This document shows, one piece after another, positions 1-9,254 of a stretch of DNA of 28,440 nucleotides. The notes under the pieces are model-generated. The model saw nothing but the letters and a program-made list of their open reading frames with translations. It had not been told where the DNA came from and did not search any database. Positions within the stretch are counted from its first letter, which is position 1. Each line of letters opens with the position of its first letter. Source of the stretch: JAUWTJ01 sp965603015 (GTDB lineage: Bacteria; Pseudomonadota; Alphaproteobacteria; M2410); the NCBI GenBank assembly GCA_965603015.1, contig CBFDBJ010000049.1:1-28440 (forward strand), in the 5' to 3' direction. The translations under genes and the position numbers were made by a program.

Positions 1-1
1 G

Positions 2-622
2 GAAGTGAAATCCCGCTCAATTGATGGTTGGCGCGGCATTGCAAAAAGTACAATGGACAAGACACTTGCCGCGGCCCTGCTGGCGGTTTTGTCACCGGTG
101 TTCCTGTTGATTACGCTGGCCATAAAACTGGATTCAAGGGGACCCGTCATTTTCAGGCAGGATCGTCATGGTTTCAATCACGACATTTTCAGCGTTCTTA
201 AATTCCGAACGATGGTGCATGGCGATCAACGCAATGGCACGGTGCCGCAGGCCACAAGAAATGACTCACGAGTCACACGCGTTGGAAAATTCTTGCGAAA
301 AACCAGTCTGGACGAGTTACCTCAGTTGTTTAACGTGTTGACCGGGAGCATGTCCCTTGTCGGGCCCCGCCCCCATGCAACAGCTCACAATCGCGAGCAC
401 ACCGGATCAGTTGACCGGTATGCGCAGCGACACAATGTTAAGCCGGGCATTACCGGGTGGGCTCAAGTAAATGGCTTGCGCGGCGAAACCCAGGGTACAG
501 ATCGAATGCATCGGCGTGTCGAACATGACCTTTATTATATCGTCAACTGGTCCTTGCTCCTTGATTTAAGGATATTGATCCAGACTCCGTTTGTTGTGTG
601 GATCCAAAAAGATGTCTATTGA
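2..622 (+). CDS. Undecaprenyl-phosphate sugar phosphotransferase (WcaJ-type), C-terminal part
   Basis: This is the catalytic domain of a polyprenyl-phosphate hexose-1-phosphate transferase, which starts repeat-unit assembly by moving a sugar phosphate from a nucleotide sugar to undecaprenyl phosphate at the inner membrane. Visible hallmarks in order are the membrane hairpin (LLAVLSPVFLLITLAIKLDS), the FRQDRHGFN and LKFRTM blocks, TSLDELPQLFNVL, MSLVGPRPHA, the KPGITGWAQVNG block and DLYYIVNWSLLLDLRIL. A GTG codon lies at position 5, but the preceding SRSIDGWRG stretch matches the linker that sits mid-protein in full-length WcaJ-like enzymes of about 450-500 residues. The gene therefore almost certainly begins before the window and lacks its N-terminal membrane domain here. 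Its end overlaps the next gene by 11 bases, implying an operon. The identity of the transferred sugar cannot be read from the sequence. Confidence 0.9.
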   Translation, partial: EVKSRSIDGWRGIAKSTMDKTLAAALLAVLSPVFLLITLAIKLDSRGPVIFRQDRHGFNHDIFSVLKFRTMVHGDQRNGTVPQATRNDSRVTRVGKFLRKTSLDELPQLFNVLTGSMSLVGPRPHATAHNREHTGSVDRYAQRHNVKPGITGWAQVNGLRGETQGTDRMHRRVEHDLYYIVNWSLLLDLRILIQTPFVVWIQKDVY

Positions 623-2678
623 CCGCACAGAGACAGCGTCCGCCCCTCCCGATCGGTTTTCAGGCAATCCGACTTCGAGACTGACCGCCGGAACCAAACA
701 AATCTACAAATCTGCCAGAACCCGGCTGATGAAATTGACCTGGTATCTGAATCGACTGCGTTCCATGGGCGGCTCTGAATTTGGGCATCGCCTGGTGGAG
801 CAAGTGAAGCGATATAACTCCGAGCTACGCTCTTACAGCTGGTCAGATTTTGATTGTGGACCCGTCAAGCTGCCGCATTTGCCAATCGCAGCTTTCAATC
901 CCGAACAGCTTCAGGACCTTCAAGGTATCTTGCAGCCGACTTACGCCAATGCGCAGTCCAGGTCATATGAGTTTTTTGGCGTGAGATGGCCGGTTGATGC
1001 AGGCCCGGACATCTGGCACGTGGATCCGATCTCCGGAAAATCATGGCCGTCCGACATCTATTGCTTCGGCGTCCCCTATCGCGACAATACTCAGATGGGC
1101 GATGTAAAGTATGTCTGGGAGCTTAACAGACTACAGTTCCTTCAACCCGTCGCCGCCCTTTCCGCCCTGACAAACGATCCCGAGCCCGCCGAATTCTGCC
1201 TCTGTATTCTGGATGAATGGATAGAGTCAAACCCGCCGTTCCAGGGCATAAATTGGGTATCAGGTATTGAACTCGCCCTGCGCACCATCAGCATCTTGAC
1301 GGTCTTGAGCTTCATTGACCCGAAACTGATTTCCAGCGACCGACGCGCTCGGCTCTCTGCCTGCCTCAAAGCACACGGGTTTTGGCTGATGCGTTATCCT
1401 TCACGGTTTTCTTCAGCCAACAACCATCTCATTGCCGAGGCCGCCGCCCTCTATGCCCTGGGCACTTGCTGGCCGGAACTCGAAGAGGCGTCGCACTACG
1501 CCCAATACGGCCAACAGGTTCTCAGTGAACAGGTCGTGCAGCAGATTCATGTCGACGGTGTCGGCGCTGAACAGTCACCGAGCTACACAAGTCTTACACT
1601 GGAGTGGTATTTGCTCTGCCTTTGGATCGGCGATCAATCCGGCGCGCCTTTTGGAGCGCGCGTTCGCGATCAACTCGGCAAGGCCGGACATCACCTTCGC
1701 TGGGTCATGGATACAGACGGCCACGTCCCGGCAATCGGCGACGATGATGAATGTGGCGTTTTTGCTTGTCCGCAAGACAAGGGAGAGGCTTATGTATCGT
1801 CTGTGCTGGGAAGTCTTTCAGCCTTCCTCGACGATCCCGACATCGCCCCGCCGGTTGTTCGCCCGCACATTCGAGACATGCTGTTTGGCCAGGCCGCGCC
1901 CAATGAACACTTTCCTGAAGGTGCGCAAACCTTTGCCTCGGGCGGCTATACGGTTTTTCGAAAATCGATACGAGGCAAGAAGGTCCTTCTGGTCCTTGAT
2001 CACGGACCTGTGGGACATTTGTCCATTGCCGCCCATGGACACGCCGACGCCCTCGCCATCTGGCTGCATATTGATGACCAACCCGTCTTTGTCGACGCCG
2101 GGACCTACCTCTATCACTCAGGCGGCGCGTGGCGAGATTACTTCCGCAGCACCAGAGCGCACAACACCGTGGCTATCGGGGAGGCCAACAGCAGCAAAAT
2201 GACCGGAGCGTTCAATTGGGGACGCCGCGCAAAGTGCCAGATTGTCGCCCCGCTTAAGCAGGAGGACGGCAGCTGGTCAATTGTTGTTTCTCATGATGGC
2301 TACGAGGATGACTTCAAGGTCCGGCATCAACGCGAAATCCGTTTCCACTGCGAAGGAAAAATCGAGGTTTTGGATCGACTGATTGGCAACACCGCGAACT
2401 TACCACCAGCGCGCGCCGGCCTTTTGGTGCATCCTGATCTAACCGTAACGCATGCGGACGACGTCATCGATGTATGTTACCCGACAGGAAAACTGTTGAG
2501 TGTATCAACAACAGACAAGCAAACGCCCCTTCAAATCGAAAGCGCCCTGGATGAGAACCCACCGCAGTTTTCCGGAACATTTGGATCAAAAGAACCAACC
2601 TGTCGGCTGGCCCTGGAGGTCAACCGCGAAACACATAATGGCGCCGAACGAACGGCCGGCATGATATTTCAGGTATAG
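612..2678 (+). CDS. Heparinase II/III-like protein
   Basis: A 688-residue protein of the heparinase II/III-like family (alginate-lyase-like helical toroid followed by a beta-sandwich), common in alphaproteobacterial exopolysaccharide loci. It may trim or edit an acidic polymer, but many members lack a tested activity. The N-terminal block WYLNRLRSMGG starts near residue 43. The family signature is HGHADALAIWLHIDDQ (475 onward) followed by VFVDAGTYLYHSGGAWRDYFR and RAHNTV. The start is uncertain: ATG at 612 overlaps the preceding gene slightly, an in-frame TTG at 591 would overlap more, and an ATG at 729 begins exactly at the conserved NRLR region; none has a strong Shine-Dalgarno sequence. 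No signal peptide is evident, so a cytoplasmic or non-classical location must be considered. Placed between the initiating transferase and the polymerase-like gene. Confidence 0.85.
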   Translation: MSIDRTETASAPPDRFSGNPTSRLTAGTKQIYKSARTRLMKLTWYLNRLRSMGGSEFGHRLVEQVKRYNSELRSYSWSDFDCGPVKLPHLPIAAFNPEQLQDLQGILQPTYANAQSRSYEFFGVRWPVDAGPDIWHVDPISGKSWPSDIYCFGVPYRDNTQMGDVKYVWELNRLQFLQPVAALSALTNDPEPAEFCLCILDEWIESNPPFQGINWVSGIELALRTISILTVLSFIDPKLISSDRRARLSACLKAHGFWLMRYPSRFSSANNHLIAEAAALYALGTCWPELEEASHYAQYGQQVLSEQVVQQIHVDGVGAEQSPSYTSLTLEWYLLCLWIGDQSGAPFGARVRDQLGKAGHHLRWVMDTDGHVPAIGDDDECGVFACPQDKGEAYVSSVLGSLSAFLDDPDIAPPVVRPHIRDMLFGQAAPNEHFPEGAQTFASGGYTVFRKSIRGKKVLLVLDHGPVGHLSIAAHGHADALAIWLHIDDQPVFVDAGTYLYHSGGAWRDYFRSTRAHNTVAIGEANSSKMTGAFNWGRRAKCQIVAPLKQEDGSWSIVVSHDGYEDDFKVRHQREIRFHCEGKIEVLDRLIGNTANLPPARAGLLVHPDLTVTHADDVIDVCYPTGKLLSVSTTDKQTPLQIESALDENPPQFSGTFGSKEPTCRLALEVNRETHNGAERTAGMIFQV

Positions 2679-2742
2679 ACAGTATGGTGCAATTTGAAAC
2701 AACGAGTGCAAGGATCATGTTGAGAGCCGCGAGGAATTCTCT

Positions 2743-3960
2743 GTGAACCTCTCTGCAACAGCTTCTGGCGGCACAAGCATGACCTGGAGTGAGCCTCTCT
2801 ATCGGTTCGCCATCTCCGGGCTCATCGGCCTGAGTTTTGCCTATAGCCTGGCCTTTGACTATCTGCCCGGCCAGATGCGGCTCGGGTTTGCCGGCCTTAT
2901 TGCTGCCGGTTACATTGCACTGTCGCTTGAGCGCGTTCTGTTCAGTCGTGACCCGGCGATCCGATGGATGTTTGTCGGCGCAGCCCTGATTGTCCTGGCG
3001 TGGGCAACAGGCGCCCTTGTTGACCCCTTCGATGCTGCACGCGCAGGAGCTTCCCTCGCCACGGGGTTTCGCACCATTTCAGGACTGTTGTCAGGAATTG
3101 CCATCCTTGGTTTTGCACACAGAATTAATCCGAAGCTGATCCTGTTCGGCTTCGCCGCCCTGATCGTCATGGCCGCCGCTATTGCAGTGATCCGGCCCGG
3201 TGTCAATCTCGGTGGCATGATACGGTTGGCTCCTTTCACAGGCGGGGAAACAGGATTGCATTCCAGTGCCTATACCGTCGCCCTGGCCTCGCTTGGCGTA
3301 TTTTATGCGTGGAAAACCAGAGCCCTTGCCACGGTGATCGCGCTGCCAATCTTGCTGTTGGGCGCCTGGGTCTTGCTTGGTTATGAAGTGCGTACGGCAC
3401 TTGTGTTGCTGATGATTGCCGCACTGGTAGCGTCCTTTCAAGCGATGACGGGACGCATCCGATACCTTGCACCAACCCTGATCAGCTTTGGCTTTGCAGG
3501 ACTTTTTCTCGCCCTCTTGTTCCTTTTCAGTTTTATGGACGGCGGCCTGTGGAAGGACCTCTCGAATTTTTCCAGTGGACGTCTGGCGACCTATGCCGAG
3601 CGCATAAACGGCCTCATACATAGAGATATTCCAGGCCATCTGTTTGGCTCCGGACCGGGCAGTGACGTCAGCTTCTCTCGCCAATGGTATTGGGGCGCAA
3701 AGGACAGTCACAATGATTTTCTCCGGCACTTCAAGGAGGATGGCCTTGTCGGCGCAACCGGTGTCGCCTTGTATCTGATCGGTATTTTCCGATTTGCCAG
3801 GTTTGACGGACTGCCCTTTGTATTATGCCTGATCGGTTCATCAGCAATAAGTAATGCGCTTCTCGCTCGACCGACAGTTATTGTTTTTTTCTTCATGACC
3901 CTGGTGTTACTTTTCCATGGTCGTTCTTCATCCAGCAAAACGCCCCGGGACGTGTCATGA
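2743..3960 (+). CDS. O-antigen ligase/polymerase-like (Wzy/WaaL) membrane protein
   Basis: A 405-residue polytopic inner-membrane protein with about ten hydrophobic segments. Near residues 320-337 it carries the periplasmic-loop signature of the O-antigen ligase/Wzy family (DSHNDFLRHFKEDGLVG), following YWGAK. In Wzx/Wzy-type loci such a protein polymerises undecaprenyl-linked repeat units in the periplasm; ligases of lipid A core are built the same way, so polymerase versus ligase cannot be separated from sequence alone. The locus context (initiating transferase upstream, flippase nearby) favours a polymerase. The GTG start at 2743 is chosen because a GAGG ribosome-binding site lies 8 bases upstream. 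The stop overlaps the next start as ATGA, implying translational coupling. Confidence 0.85.
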   Translation: MNLSATASGGTSMTWSEPLYRFAISGLIGLSFAYSLAFDYLPGQMRLGFAGLIAAGYIALSLERVLFSRDPAIRWMFVGAALIVLAWATGALVDPFDAARAGASLATGFRTISGLLSGIAILGFAHRINPKLILFGFAALIVMAAAIAVIRPGVNLGGMIRLAPFTGGETGLHSSAYTVALASLGVFYAWKTRALATVIALPILLLGAWVLLGYEVRTALVLLMIAALVASFQAMTGRIRYLAPTLISFGFAGLFLALLFLFSFMDGGLWKDLSNFSSGRLATYAERINGLIHRDIPGHLFGSGPGSDVSFSRQWYWGAKDSHNDFLRHFKEDGLVGATGVALYLIGIFRFARFDGLPFVLCLIGSSAISNALLARPTVIVFFFMTLVLLFHGRSSSSKTPRDVS

Positions 3961-4457
3961 TCAACCAGCACCCTTCACCACCTGTCGAAGCAGAATACGT
4001 CTGGCCACAGCAACGGTTGGTCGGGCTGCAGAATCTTGCGCATAGATCCGCCAAAAATCCAATGACCCGCCCTTTTGCGCGGGTTATTGAAATTGTCATC
4101 CGGCTGGTTTTCAGTGCAACGCTCCCGGCCTCTGTCATAATTCATCGCTCGGTCCACTTTGGTCATAATGCGCTTGCGGTGGTCCTGAACCCGATGGTGG
4201 TCATTGAAGAGGGATGCCAAATCGGATCTCACGTTGTCATGGGAGGCAAGGCGCCGACAATTGGTGCGCCACATGTCGAGCGCAATGTCATCATCCATAC
4301 CGGAGCCAAATTGATTGGCCCCATCACCATCGGCGAAGGCTCGGTGGTGGGGGCCAATGCCGTCATTGTCAAGGACGTACCGCCCTTCTGTGTTGCGGTT
4401 GGTGTCCCCGGCAAGATCATTAAACAGGGAATTAACCCATCAGATTATCAGCCCTGA
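3957..4457 (+). CDS. Left-handed beta-helix (hexapeptide repeat) acyltransferase, serine-acetyltransferase-like
   Basis: A 166-residue protein whose last 100 residues are hexapeptide-repeat turns ([IV]G-x4 pattern: EEGCQIGSHVVMGG, VIIHTGAKLIGPITIGEGSVVGANAVIVKDV) ending in the cap VPPFCVAVGVPGKII typical of the CysE/LbH family. Full serine acetyltransferases are about 260-270 residues with a longer helical N-terminus; this one is shorter and sits inside a polysaccharide operon. It more probably O-acetylates a sugar or precursor using acetyl-CoA than makes O-acetylserine. Start overlaps the upstream stop (ATGA), so it is translated with the polymerase-like gene. The acceptor is unknown. Confidence 0.85.
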   Translation: MINQHPSPPVEAEYVWPQQRLVGLQNLAHRSAKNPMTRPFARVIEIVIRLVFSATLPASVIIHRSVHFGHNALAVVLNPMVVIEEGCQIGSHVVMGGKAPTIGAPHVERNVIIHTGAKLIGPITIGEGSVVGANAVIVKDVPPFCVAVGVPGKIIKQGINPSDYQP

Positions 4458-4547
4458 CCGCAGCCGTGCCTTTTGGGGACGCCGCTATTCGGCATCAAAT
4501 GTGCATAGGACTTTCAATCGCAGCAGTATCCTTTTAAGGGGGGAAAT

Positions 4548-5276
4548 ATGAGTTATCGTGAATCCCATGTGCACAAAGGGCACGATTACAGCAAAACATT
4601 CGAGGACGTTCCCCATCAGGCAATGGTTTGGCTGCTGGAAAGACGCATTCTGGACAGAATGCTTGCCAAATACTTTGCAACAGACAAGCCGCGCCACTTT
4701 GACTTTGCCTGCGGGACCGGCCGTATTCTTGGGTATGTTGCCGATCGTGCCGAGACGTCTACCGGTGTTGATGTTTCAGAATCGATGCTATCGGTCGCAA
4801 GAGAAGCGGTCGCAGGCGCCGAGATTTTGCAGGCTGACATCACCCGTGAAAAGGTCCTCGAGGGTAAATCCTTTAATCTGATTACCGCCTTCCGCTTCTT
4901 CCCCAACGCTGAACCCTCACTGCGGGCAGAGGCAATCTCCGGGATTGTGCCTCACCTTGCTCCCGATGGTATTTTCATTTTCAACAACCACATGAACAGA
5001 ACCAGTCTGAGGCGCGCTGCGCAAAGGTTATTCGGCCGAGGCGAAAAACATACGATGTCGAAGGCAGAGGTTCTCAGCATGGTCGATGCAGTTGGCCTGG
5101 AGATAATCGAGAGCCATTCAAACGCCATTCTGCCGCTGCCAGACAATCTGCTTCTCCTGCCACAAGGCCTTGTTGCCAGCCTCGAAACCATAGCGATGGT
5201 TCTGTTCGGCTGGACCGGCCTGGCTCAAAATACGCTCTTCGTCTGCCAGAAGCGCGGAGCGACAATCAACAGCTAG
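4548..5276 (+). CDS. Class I SAM-dependent methyltransferase
   Basis: A 242-residue class I methyltransferase. Motif I is DFACGTGR (52-59), followed by the acidic residue of strand 2 in GVDVSESML and the ADIT block; a hydrophobic stretch near the C-terminus (LLPQGLVASLETIAMVLFG) may be a membrane contact. The substrate is not evident; in this setting sugar or lipid-linked glycan methylation is a reasonable guess. A very strong purine-rich Shine-Dalgarno (GGGGGG) sits 6-7 bases before the ATG, so it is likely well translated despite the 90-base gap after the acyltransferase gene. The stop codon shares four bases with the stop of the opposing phosphotransferase gene. Confidence 0.85.
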   Translation: MSYRESHVHKGHDYSKTFEDVPHQAMVWLLERRILDRMLAKYFATDKPRHFDFACGTGRILGYVADRAETSTGVDVSESMLSVAREAVAGAEILQADITREKVLEGKSFNLITAFRFFPNAEPSLRAEAISGIVPHLAPDGIFIFNNHMNRTSLRRAAQRLFGRGEKHTMSKAEVLSMVDAVGLEIIESHSNAILPLPDNLLLLPQGLVASLETIAMVLFGWTGLAQNTLFVCQKRGATINS

Positions 5277-6022
5277 CCGTAATCAAGGACGTACCGCCTG
5301 ACCTGCGTCAGAGAAGCGGCACGAACGAGAATTCTCAGGCGCCCCTTCGGGCTGCGGTGGATTGCGGTGTAGGCGTCGACGAGAGCGGAAAAACATCGTT
5401 TCAAATTCGCGATCTCTGTCTCATCGCCGTATGCTTCGGTGTAACCGGCCAAAAAATGATCGGCATAGATCTCGGGCTGAGGAATGCGAAACCTCTCAAA
5501 GGGGCGCCTGACAAACAAAGACAAGATAAAGGTGCCCAGATCAATGCAGGCGGGGCCCCGATTGCCCTGGCCGCCAAGCCAGGCGGGCGCCGACCAGTCC
5601 ACGAGGAACAATGTACCACGCAGCGTTTCATACAGGATATTTTCAATCTGGAAATCGCCGTGAAGAAAAACCGGTGCCAAATTCAGGTCAGGGGTGAACC
5701 AGTCAGCGGCAATATCGCAAACCCCTTGCGGAGGCGAGGTTTTGTGGATCGCCGCGAGACACGCACCGAGAGCCTTCATGGTTTCCACAGGCAGACGACC
5801 TTCGCTCAGGGCGCGCCGGACGTGGAGTTCATTACTAATGCGCTCAAATTCAATCATACCGCCTGACGCGTCATGGGAAAGAATCTGCGGCACGTCAAAC
5901 AATCCGGTTTCATGCCCGATAACCCGCCCGTGTTCGCTCGCCAACACTTCATATTGCGCGCCGTCCACATCGCGATATTTGAGGAACGACCTGCCACGGA
6001 TTTCAACCCTTGCCTTTGTCAC
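5273..6022 (-). CDS. Aminoglycoside-phosphotransferase/choline-kinase-like protein
   Basis: A 249-residue protein of the kinase-like APH/choline kinase fold. It has the catalytic loop HGDFQIENILY (H121, D123, N128) and the metal-binding DFG-equivalent VDWSAP (D142). It lacks a long N-terminal lobe, so it is small for the family. The acceptor is unknown; members in polysaccharide loci may phosphorylate sugars or lipid intermediates, and an antibiotic-resistance role is not supported by context. The GTG start overlaps the upstream flippase stop as GTGA, so it is the last gene of a coupled three-gene minus-strand operon. It converges on the methyltransferase gene with overlapping stop codons. 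Confidence 0.8.
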   Translation of the reverse strand: MTKARVEIRGRSFLKYRDVDGAQYEVLASEHGRVIGHETGLFDVPQILSHDASGGMIEFERISNELHVRRALSEGRLPVETMKALGACLAAIHKTSPPQGVCDIAADWFTPDLNLAPVFLHGDFQIENILYETLRGTLFLVDWSAPAWLGGQGNRGPACIDLGTFILSLFVRRPFERFRIPQPEIYADHFLAGYTEAYGDETEIANLKRCFSALVDAYTAIHRSPKGRLRILVRAASLTQVRRYVLDYG

Positions 6023-7380
6023 GCTGCCCCCCGTTTCCCTGTGAGGCCTATCCGCGAGGCGATTTGTGTTGTCGTATCGCGGATCGACGCGACGTCACCC
6101 GCGTTGAAGCGAAACAGATCCCGGATGGTCCCGTCCGTCGTGCGCGCATACAAGCCCAGGAGTGCCAACATGCGCACGGCAAACCCGGCCGTCATCGCCC
6201 AGGCAGCAGCACTGAACCCCATGAATGGATAGAACGTCAGAACCACAGCGATGTTGACGGCCAGAGCCAGCCATATCACCCACGAATTAATCCCGGGCCG
6301 ATCAACCGCACGGAAATGCGCCATAAGAATCATTGCCACGCCCTGAAACAGGATACCCGGGCCAAGAATCCAGATGATCGGGATGGCGGCAGAAAACGCT
6401 GGCGAAAACAGGAACGGAATTAGAGGAACACTTATCAGCATCAAACCGACAACCGCAGCGCCAGTCAGACAAGATGAAATTCGGACTGCGCGCCCGAGCA
6501 ATGCGTGTTGCCCTTGCGGGTCTGCGGACAGACGCGGCAAAATCGCAGATTCAATACTTTGCGGGATGATGCAAATCCTGAGCGCCAGCGTGACCACCGC
6601 GGCAAATAATCCAATCTCATCCCGCGTTGCCAGTATACTGAGGAAAAGAACTCCGATCTGATTATCAAGCAGGGTTCCAAAACGAGCGCCAAAATAACGC
6701 ATTCCATAAAAAAGAACGGGCCGGATTTGCAGCCATGCAGGAAGCCTCAACACAAGATCACAGTGACGCTGCAGATCGCGAATGAAGAGAACAATGACCA
6801 GGACAAGACTGCACTCATAGGCCAGCAGGGCACCGGACACTCCGGCCTCAAAGCCCAGAAGTGCGATTGCGAGAAAGACAAGGTTCGCAGCCACCTGGAT
6901 CAAACTGAACACGCCAAGCCGGACGAAACGCCGAAGCCCTGCGAACTGGAGCTGGAAAACCACAAACAGGATGATCAGCGGCACCAGCGGAAGCGACAGC
7001 CGGAACTGGGCAATATCCGCATTTGCGAAGAATGTGAACGGCAAGTCGGCAAGAAACCAGCCGGCAACCATGCCGAAAAACGAGCCAACCGCTGTGCAGG
7101 TCAAGGCGACCGAGACACTTTGGGACAAGCTCAGGCCGCCTGACATCGTGAAATGCTGGGACGCTCGATCACACCCCATGATGAAGAACACCCCGAGCAA
7201 CATGGAAAAGACCAGGCAAACCGCGTAAGCTCCCCGCCCTTGCGGCGCCAGCCCCCAAGCCAGAAGACTTTGCGTTCCCAGTGTGACGAGCGTGACAAAA
7301 ATCTGCGAGCCCAGGACGACCACGGAGTCTTCGCCCCTGGATGCTGTCAGGCCATCGGTGTCTGAGGGTGTCTTGATCAT
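6019..7380 (-). CDS. Wzx-like oligosaccharide flippase (MOP superfamily)
   Basis: A 453-residue, strongly hydrophobic protein with roughly 12-14 membrane segments and the layout of polysaccharide-transporter/Wzx proteins. It has an N-terminal first helix beginning near SVVVLGSQIFVTLVTLGTQ, then the short polar block GLAPQGRGAYAV that is typical of this superfamily. It is expected to flip undecaprenyl-linked repeat units to the periplasmic side for the polymerase-like protein encoded at 2743-3960. Its ATG overlaps the asparagine synthase stop (ATGA), and its stop overlaps the phosphotransferase start (GTGA), so all three are probably cotranslated. Confidence 0.85.
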   Translation of the reverse strand: MIKTPSDTDGLTASRGEDSVVVLGSQIFVTLVTLGTQSLLAWGLAPQGRGAYAVCLVFSMLLGVFFIMGCDRASQHFTMSGGLSLSQSVSVALTCTAVGSFFGMVAGWFLADLPFTFFANADIAQFRLSLPLVPLIILFVVFQLQFAGLRRFVRLGVFSLIQVAANLVFLAIALLGFEAGVSGALLAYECSLVLVIVLFIRDLQRHCDLVLRLPAWLQIRPVLFYGMRYFGARFGTLLDNQIGVLFLSILATRDEIGLFAAVVTLALRICIIPQSIESAILPRLSADPQGQHALLGRAVRISSCLTGAAVVGLMLISVPLIPFLFSPAFSAAIPIIWILGPGILFQGVAMILMAHFRAVDRPGINSWVIWLALAVNIAVVLTFYPFMGFSAAAWAMTAGFAVRMLALLGLYARTTDGTIRDLFRFNAGDVASIRDTTTQIASRIGLTGKRGAA

Positions 7381-9254
7381 AGGCTCAAACGATACTCTTG
7401 TTGAAAGAGCTCCAGATTGAGGAGCGACCAGATAGCCTTCTCATGATTTTGCCGTCCCGAGACGTGTTCATCAAGTATATTTTCCAGAACCTGGCGATCG
7501 TAGAGCACCGCGGTTTGTGATGCAGCAGAGGTCAGGTGATCATAAATGTAATCTTTCATTGGGCCCTGGAACCACTCATTGATTGGCACACGGAAGCCAA
7601 CCTTCGGACGCGACAGGATATTGCCGGGAAGAATGTCACTCATGGCGGCTCTGAGGACCCTCTTTTGAACCTTGCCGCGCATCCGCCATTCTTCCGGCAT
7701 CCGTGATGCAAATGAGGCCAGTTCAGTGTCCAGAAAAGGCATGCGGGCCTCCAGTGAGGCCGCCATCGTCATGCGGTCCCCGCGCTCCAAAAGATTGTCG
7801 GGCAGCCACGATGTCTGATCGAAAAACAGCAAACGACGCAGGGCACTTTGCTTGCTATCGGCGCTGTAGGGATAGGGGTTTGTCTCCCTGTTTCGTTCAA
7901 ACCGCAAAAGCGACCGTCGCGTTTGATCGGTCAAGGCGCCAAACCACTGATCGGTTCTCCTGACAAAGTCGGGCTCAGCAAAGGCCCGCGCCGCAACTTT
8001 CACCCGGCGAAAGCTGTAGGGCAAGGCATCGATCAGCGGCGAGACCAATCCCCGACGCACCCCGCCGGGGACGCAGCGGCCATACAGAGCCGCCCATTTT
8101 TCAAATCGATGTTTGGGATAGCCCGCCAATGTCTCATCGGCACCTTCCCCGGTCAGGACAACTTTCACATCCTCGGCAGCGGCCCTGGCCAACAGGAAAA
8201 TCGGGATATCGGAAGACTCCGAAACAGGGGCATCCCTGAAGCGAACAAGCGAAGGCAGACAGGTCATAATATCATCAGCAGAGATCACCAACTCGCGGTG
8301 ATCGGTCTTAAAAAGCTCTGCCACCTGCCGTGCATAGCCTGCTTCGCTATAGGTATTTTCGGAAAACCCGACGGAGAACGTTTTCACCGGAGCCGTGCTA
8401 TGGCGCGACATCAGCGCAACGACTGCCGAAGAATCGAGCCCCCCGGAAAGAAAGGCGCCGATCGGCACGTCACTGATCATCCTGAGTTGAACAGCCTCAT
8501 CAAGCGCGTCCATGAATGCCGCAGGTGTATCAGCGGATGCTGCAAGCCTGGCTGGAGCGGCAATGTCTTCGGGAACAAAATATCGAACAACTTCCTTTTT
8601 CCCGCGCCGCCATGTCAGGTGAGAGCCTGGCGGCAATTTTGAAATCGTATCGAAGAGCGTATGAGGCCCAGGCACATAGCGCAGAACAAGATAGTCGCTT
8701 ACCGAGTTTTGATCCAGTCGGGGGCGCTCAATCGGGGCTTCAAGAATTGCTTTTGCCTCAGAGGCAAAGAACAATCTGTGACCATCATCATAAAGGTAGA
8801 TGTTCTTCTTGCCGAACTGATCTCTTGCCAGAAACAGTTCTTCTTTAACCGCATCCCATATGGCAAAGGCAAACATGCCCCGAAACTTCTCAACGCACTT
8901 GTTTCCATATTGTTTGTAGGCTGCCAGAATGACTTCAGTGTCCGAGTTGGTGGTAAACTGATGCCCCAAATCCGAGAGCTCTTGCCGTAACTCTCTGAAA
9001 TTGTAAATTTCGCCATTAAAGCTGATGGTAAACCGCCCTTGATCAATGGCCATGGGCTGGGCGCCAAAATCCAGATCGATAATGGACAAGCGGCAGTGAC
9101 CAAGCGCAACCGAGTATGCGCTGTCTCTGGTCCTGGCAAAAACCTGTCCCTGCCCGTCCGGCCCACGGTGCTCAATTGAGTTAATCATCCGTTGCAAGAC
9201 CAGGGATGGTTCCGATATATCGTTCGAGGTTACCCACCCGGCGATACCACACAT
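7377..9254 (-). CDS. asnB: Glutamine-hydrolysing asparagine synthase-like amidotransferase
   Basis: A 625-residue two-domain AsnB-type protein. The N-terminal class II glutaminase domain begins MCGIAGW with the nucleophile Cys2, followed by HRGPDGQG and FNGEIYNF. The synthetase domain has the ATP-pyrophosphatase loop SGGLDSS (270-276). Both halves look intact. Housekeeping asparagine synthetases are about 550 residues; the longer form placed in polysaccharide clusters is thought to amidate carboxyl groups, for example of uronic acids, which would fit the AlgD-type gene here, but this is inference. First gene of the minus-strand trio. A GGAG about 11 bases before the ATG is the only ribosome-binding candidate, so spacing is long. 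Confidence 0.88.
   Translation of the reverse strand: MCGIAGWVTSNDISEPSLVLQRMINSIEHRGPDGQGQVFARTRDSAYSVALGHCRLSIIDLDFGAQPMAIDQGRFTISFNGEIYNFRELRQELSDLGHQFTTNSDTEVILAAYKQYGNKCVEKFRGMFAFAIWDAVKEELFLARDQFGKKNIYLYDDGHRLFFASEAKAILEAPIERPRLDQNSVSDYLVLRYVPGPHTLFDTISKLPPGSHLTWRRGKKEVVRYFVPEDIAAPARLAASADTPAAFMDALDEAVQLRMISDVPIGAFLSGGLDSSAVVALMSRHSTAPVKTFSVGFSENTYSEAGYARQVAELFKTDHRELVISADDIMTCLPSLVRFRDAPVSESSDIPIFLLARAAAEDVKVVLTGEGADETLAGYPKHRFEKWAALYGRCVPGGVRRGLVSPLIDALPYSFRRVKVAARAFAEPDFVRRTDQWFGALTDQTRRSLLRFERNRETNPYPYSADSKQSALRRLLFFDQTSWLPDNLLERGDRMTMAASLEARMPFLDTELASFASRMPEEWRMRGKVQKRVLRAAMSDILPGNILSRPKVGFRVPINEWFQGPMKDYIYDHLTSAASQTAVLYDRQVLENILDEHVSGRQNHEKAIWSLLNLELFQQEYRLSL

Noticed and set aside
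3957..4457. Cysteine-biosynthesis serine acetyltransferase (cysE)
   Set aside because: Too short and lacks the long helical N-terminus; genomic setting is polysaccharide synthesis, so only a generic acyltransferase is supported.
5273..6022. Aminoglycoside-resistance kinase
   Set aside because: Only the generic kinase motifs are present, and the gene is coupled to a flippase in a polysaccharide locus.
7848..8642. 264-codon open frame on + opposite asnB
   Set aside because: Antisense shadow of the asparagine synthase domain; the translation is rich in His, Gln and Arg with no recognisable fold.
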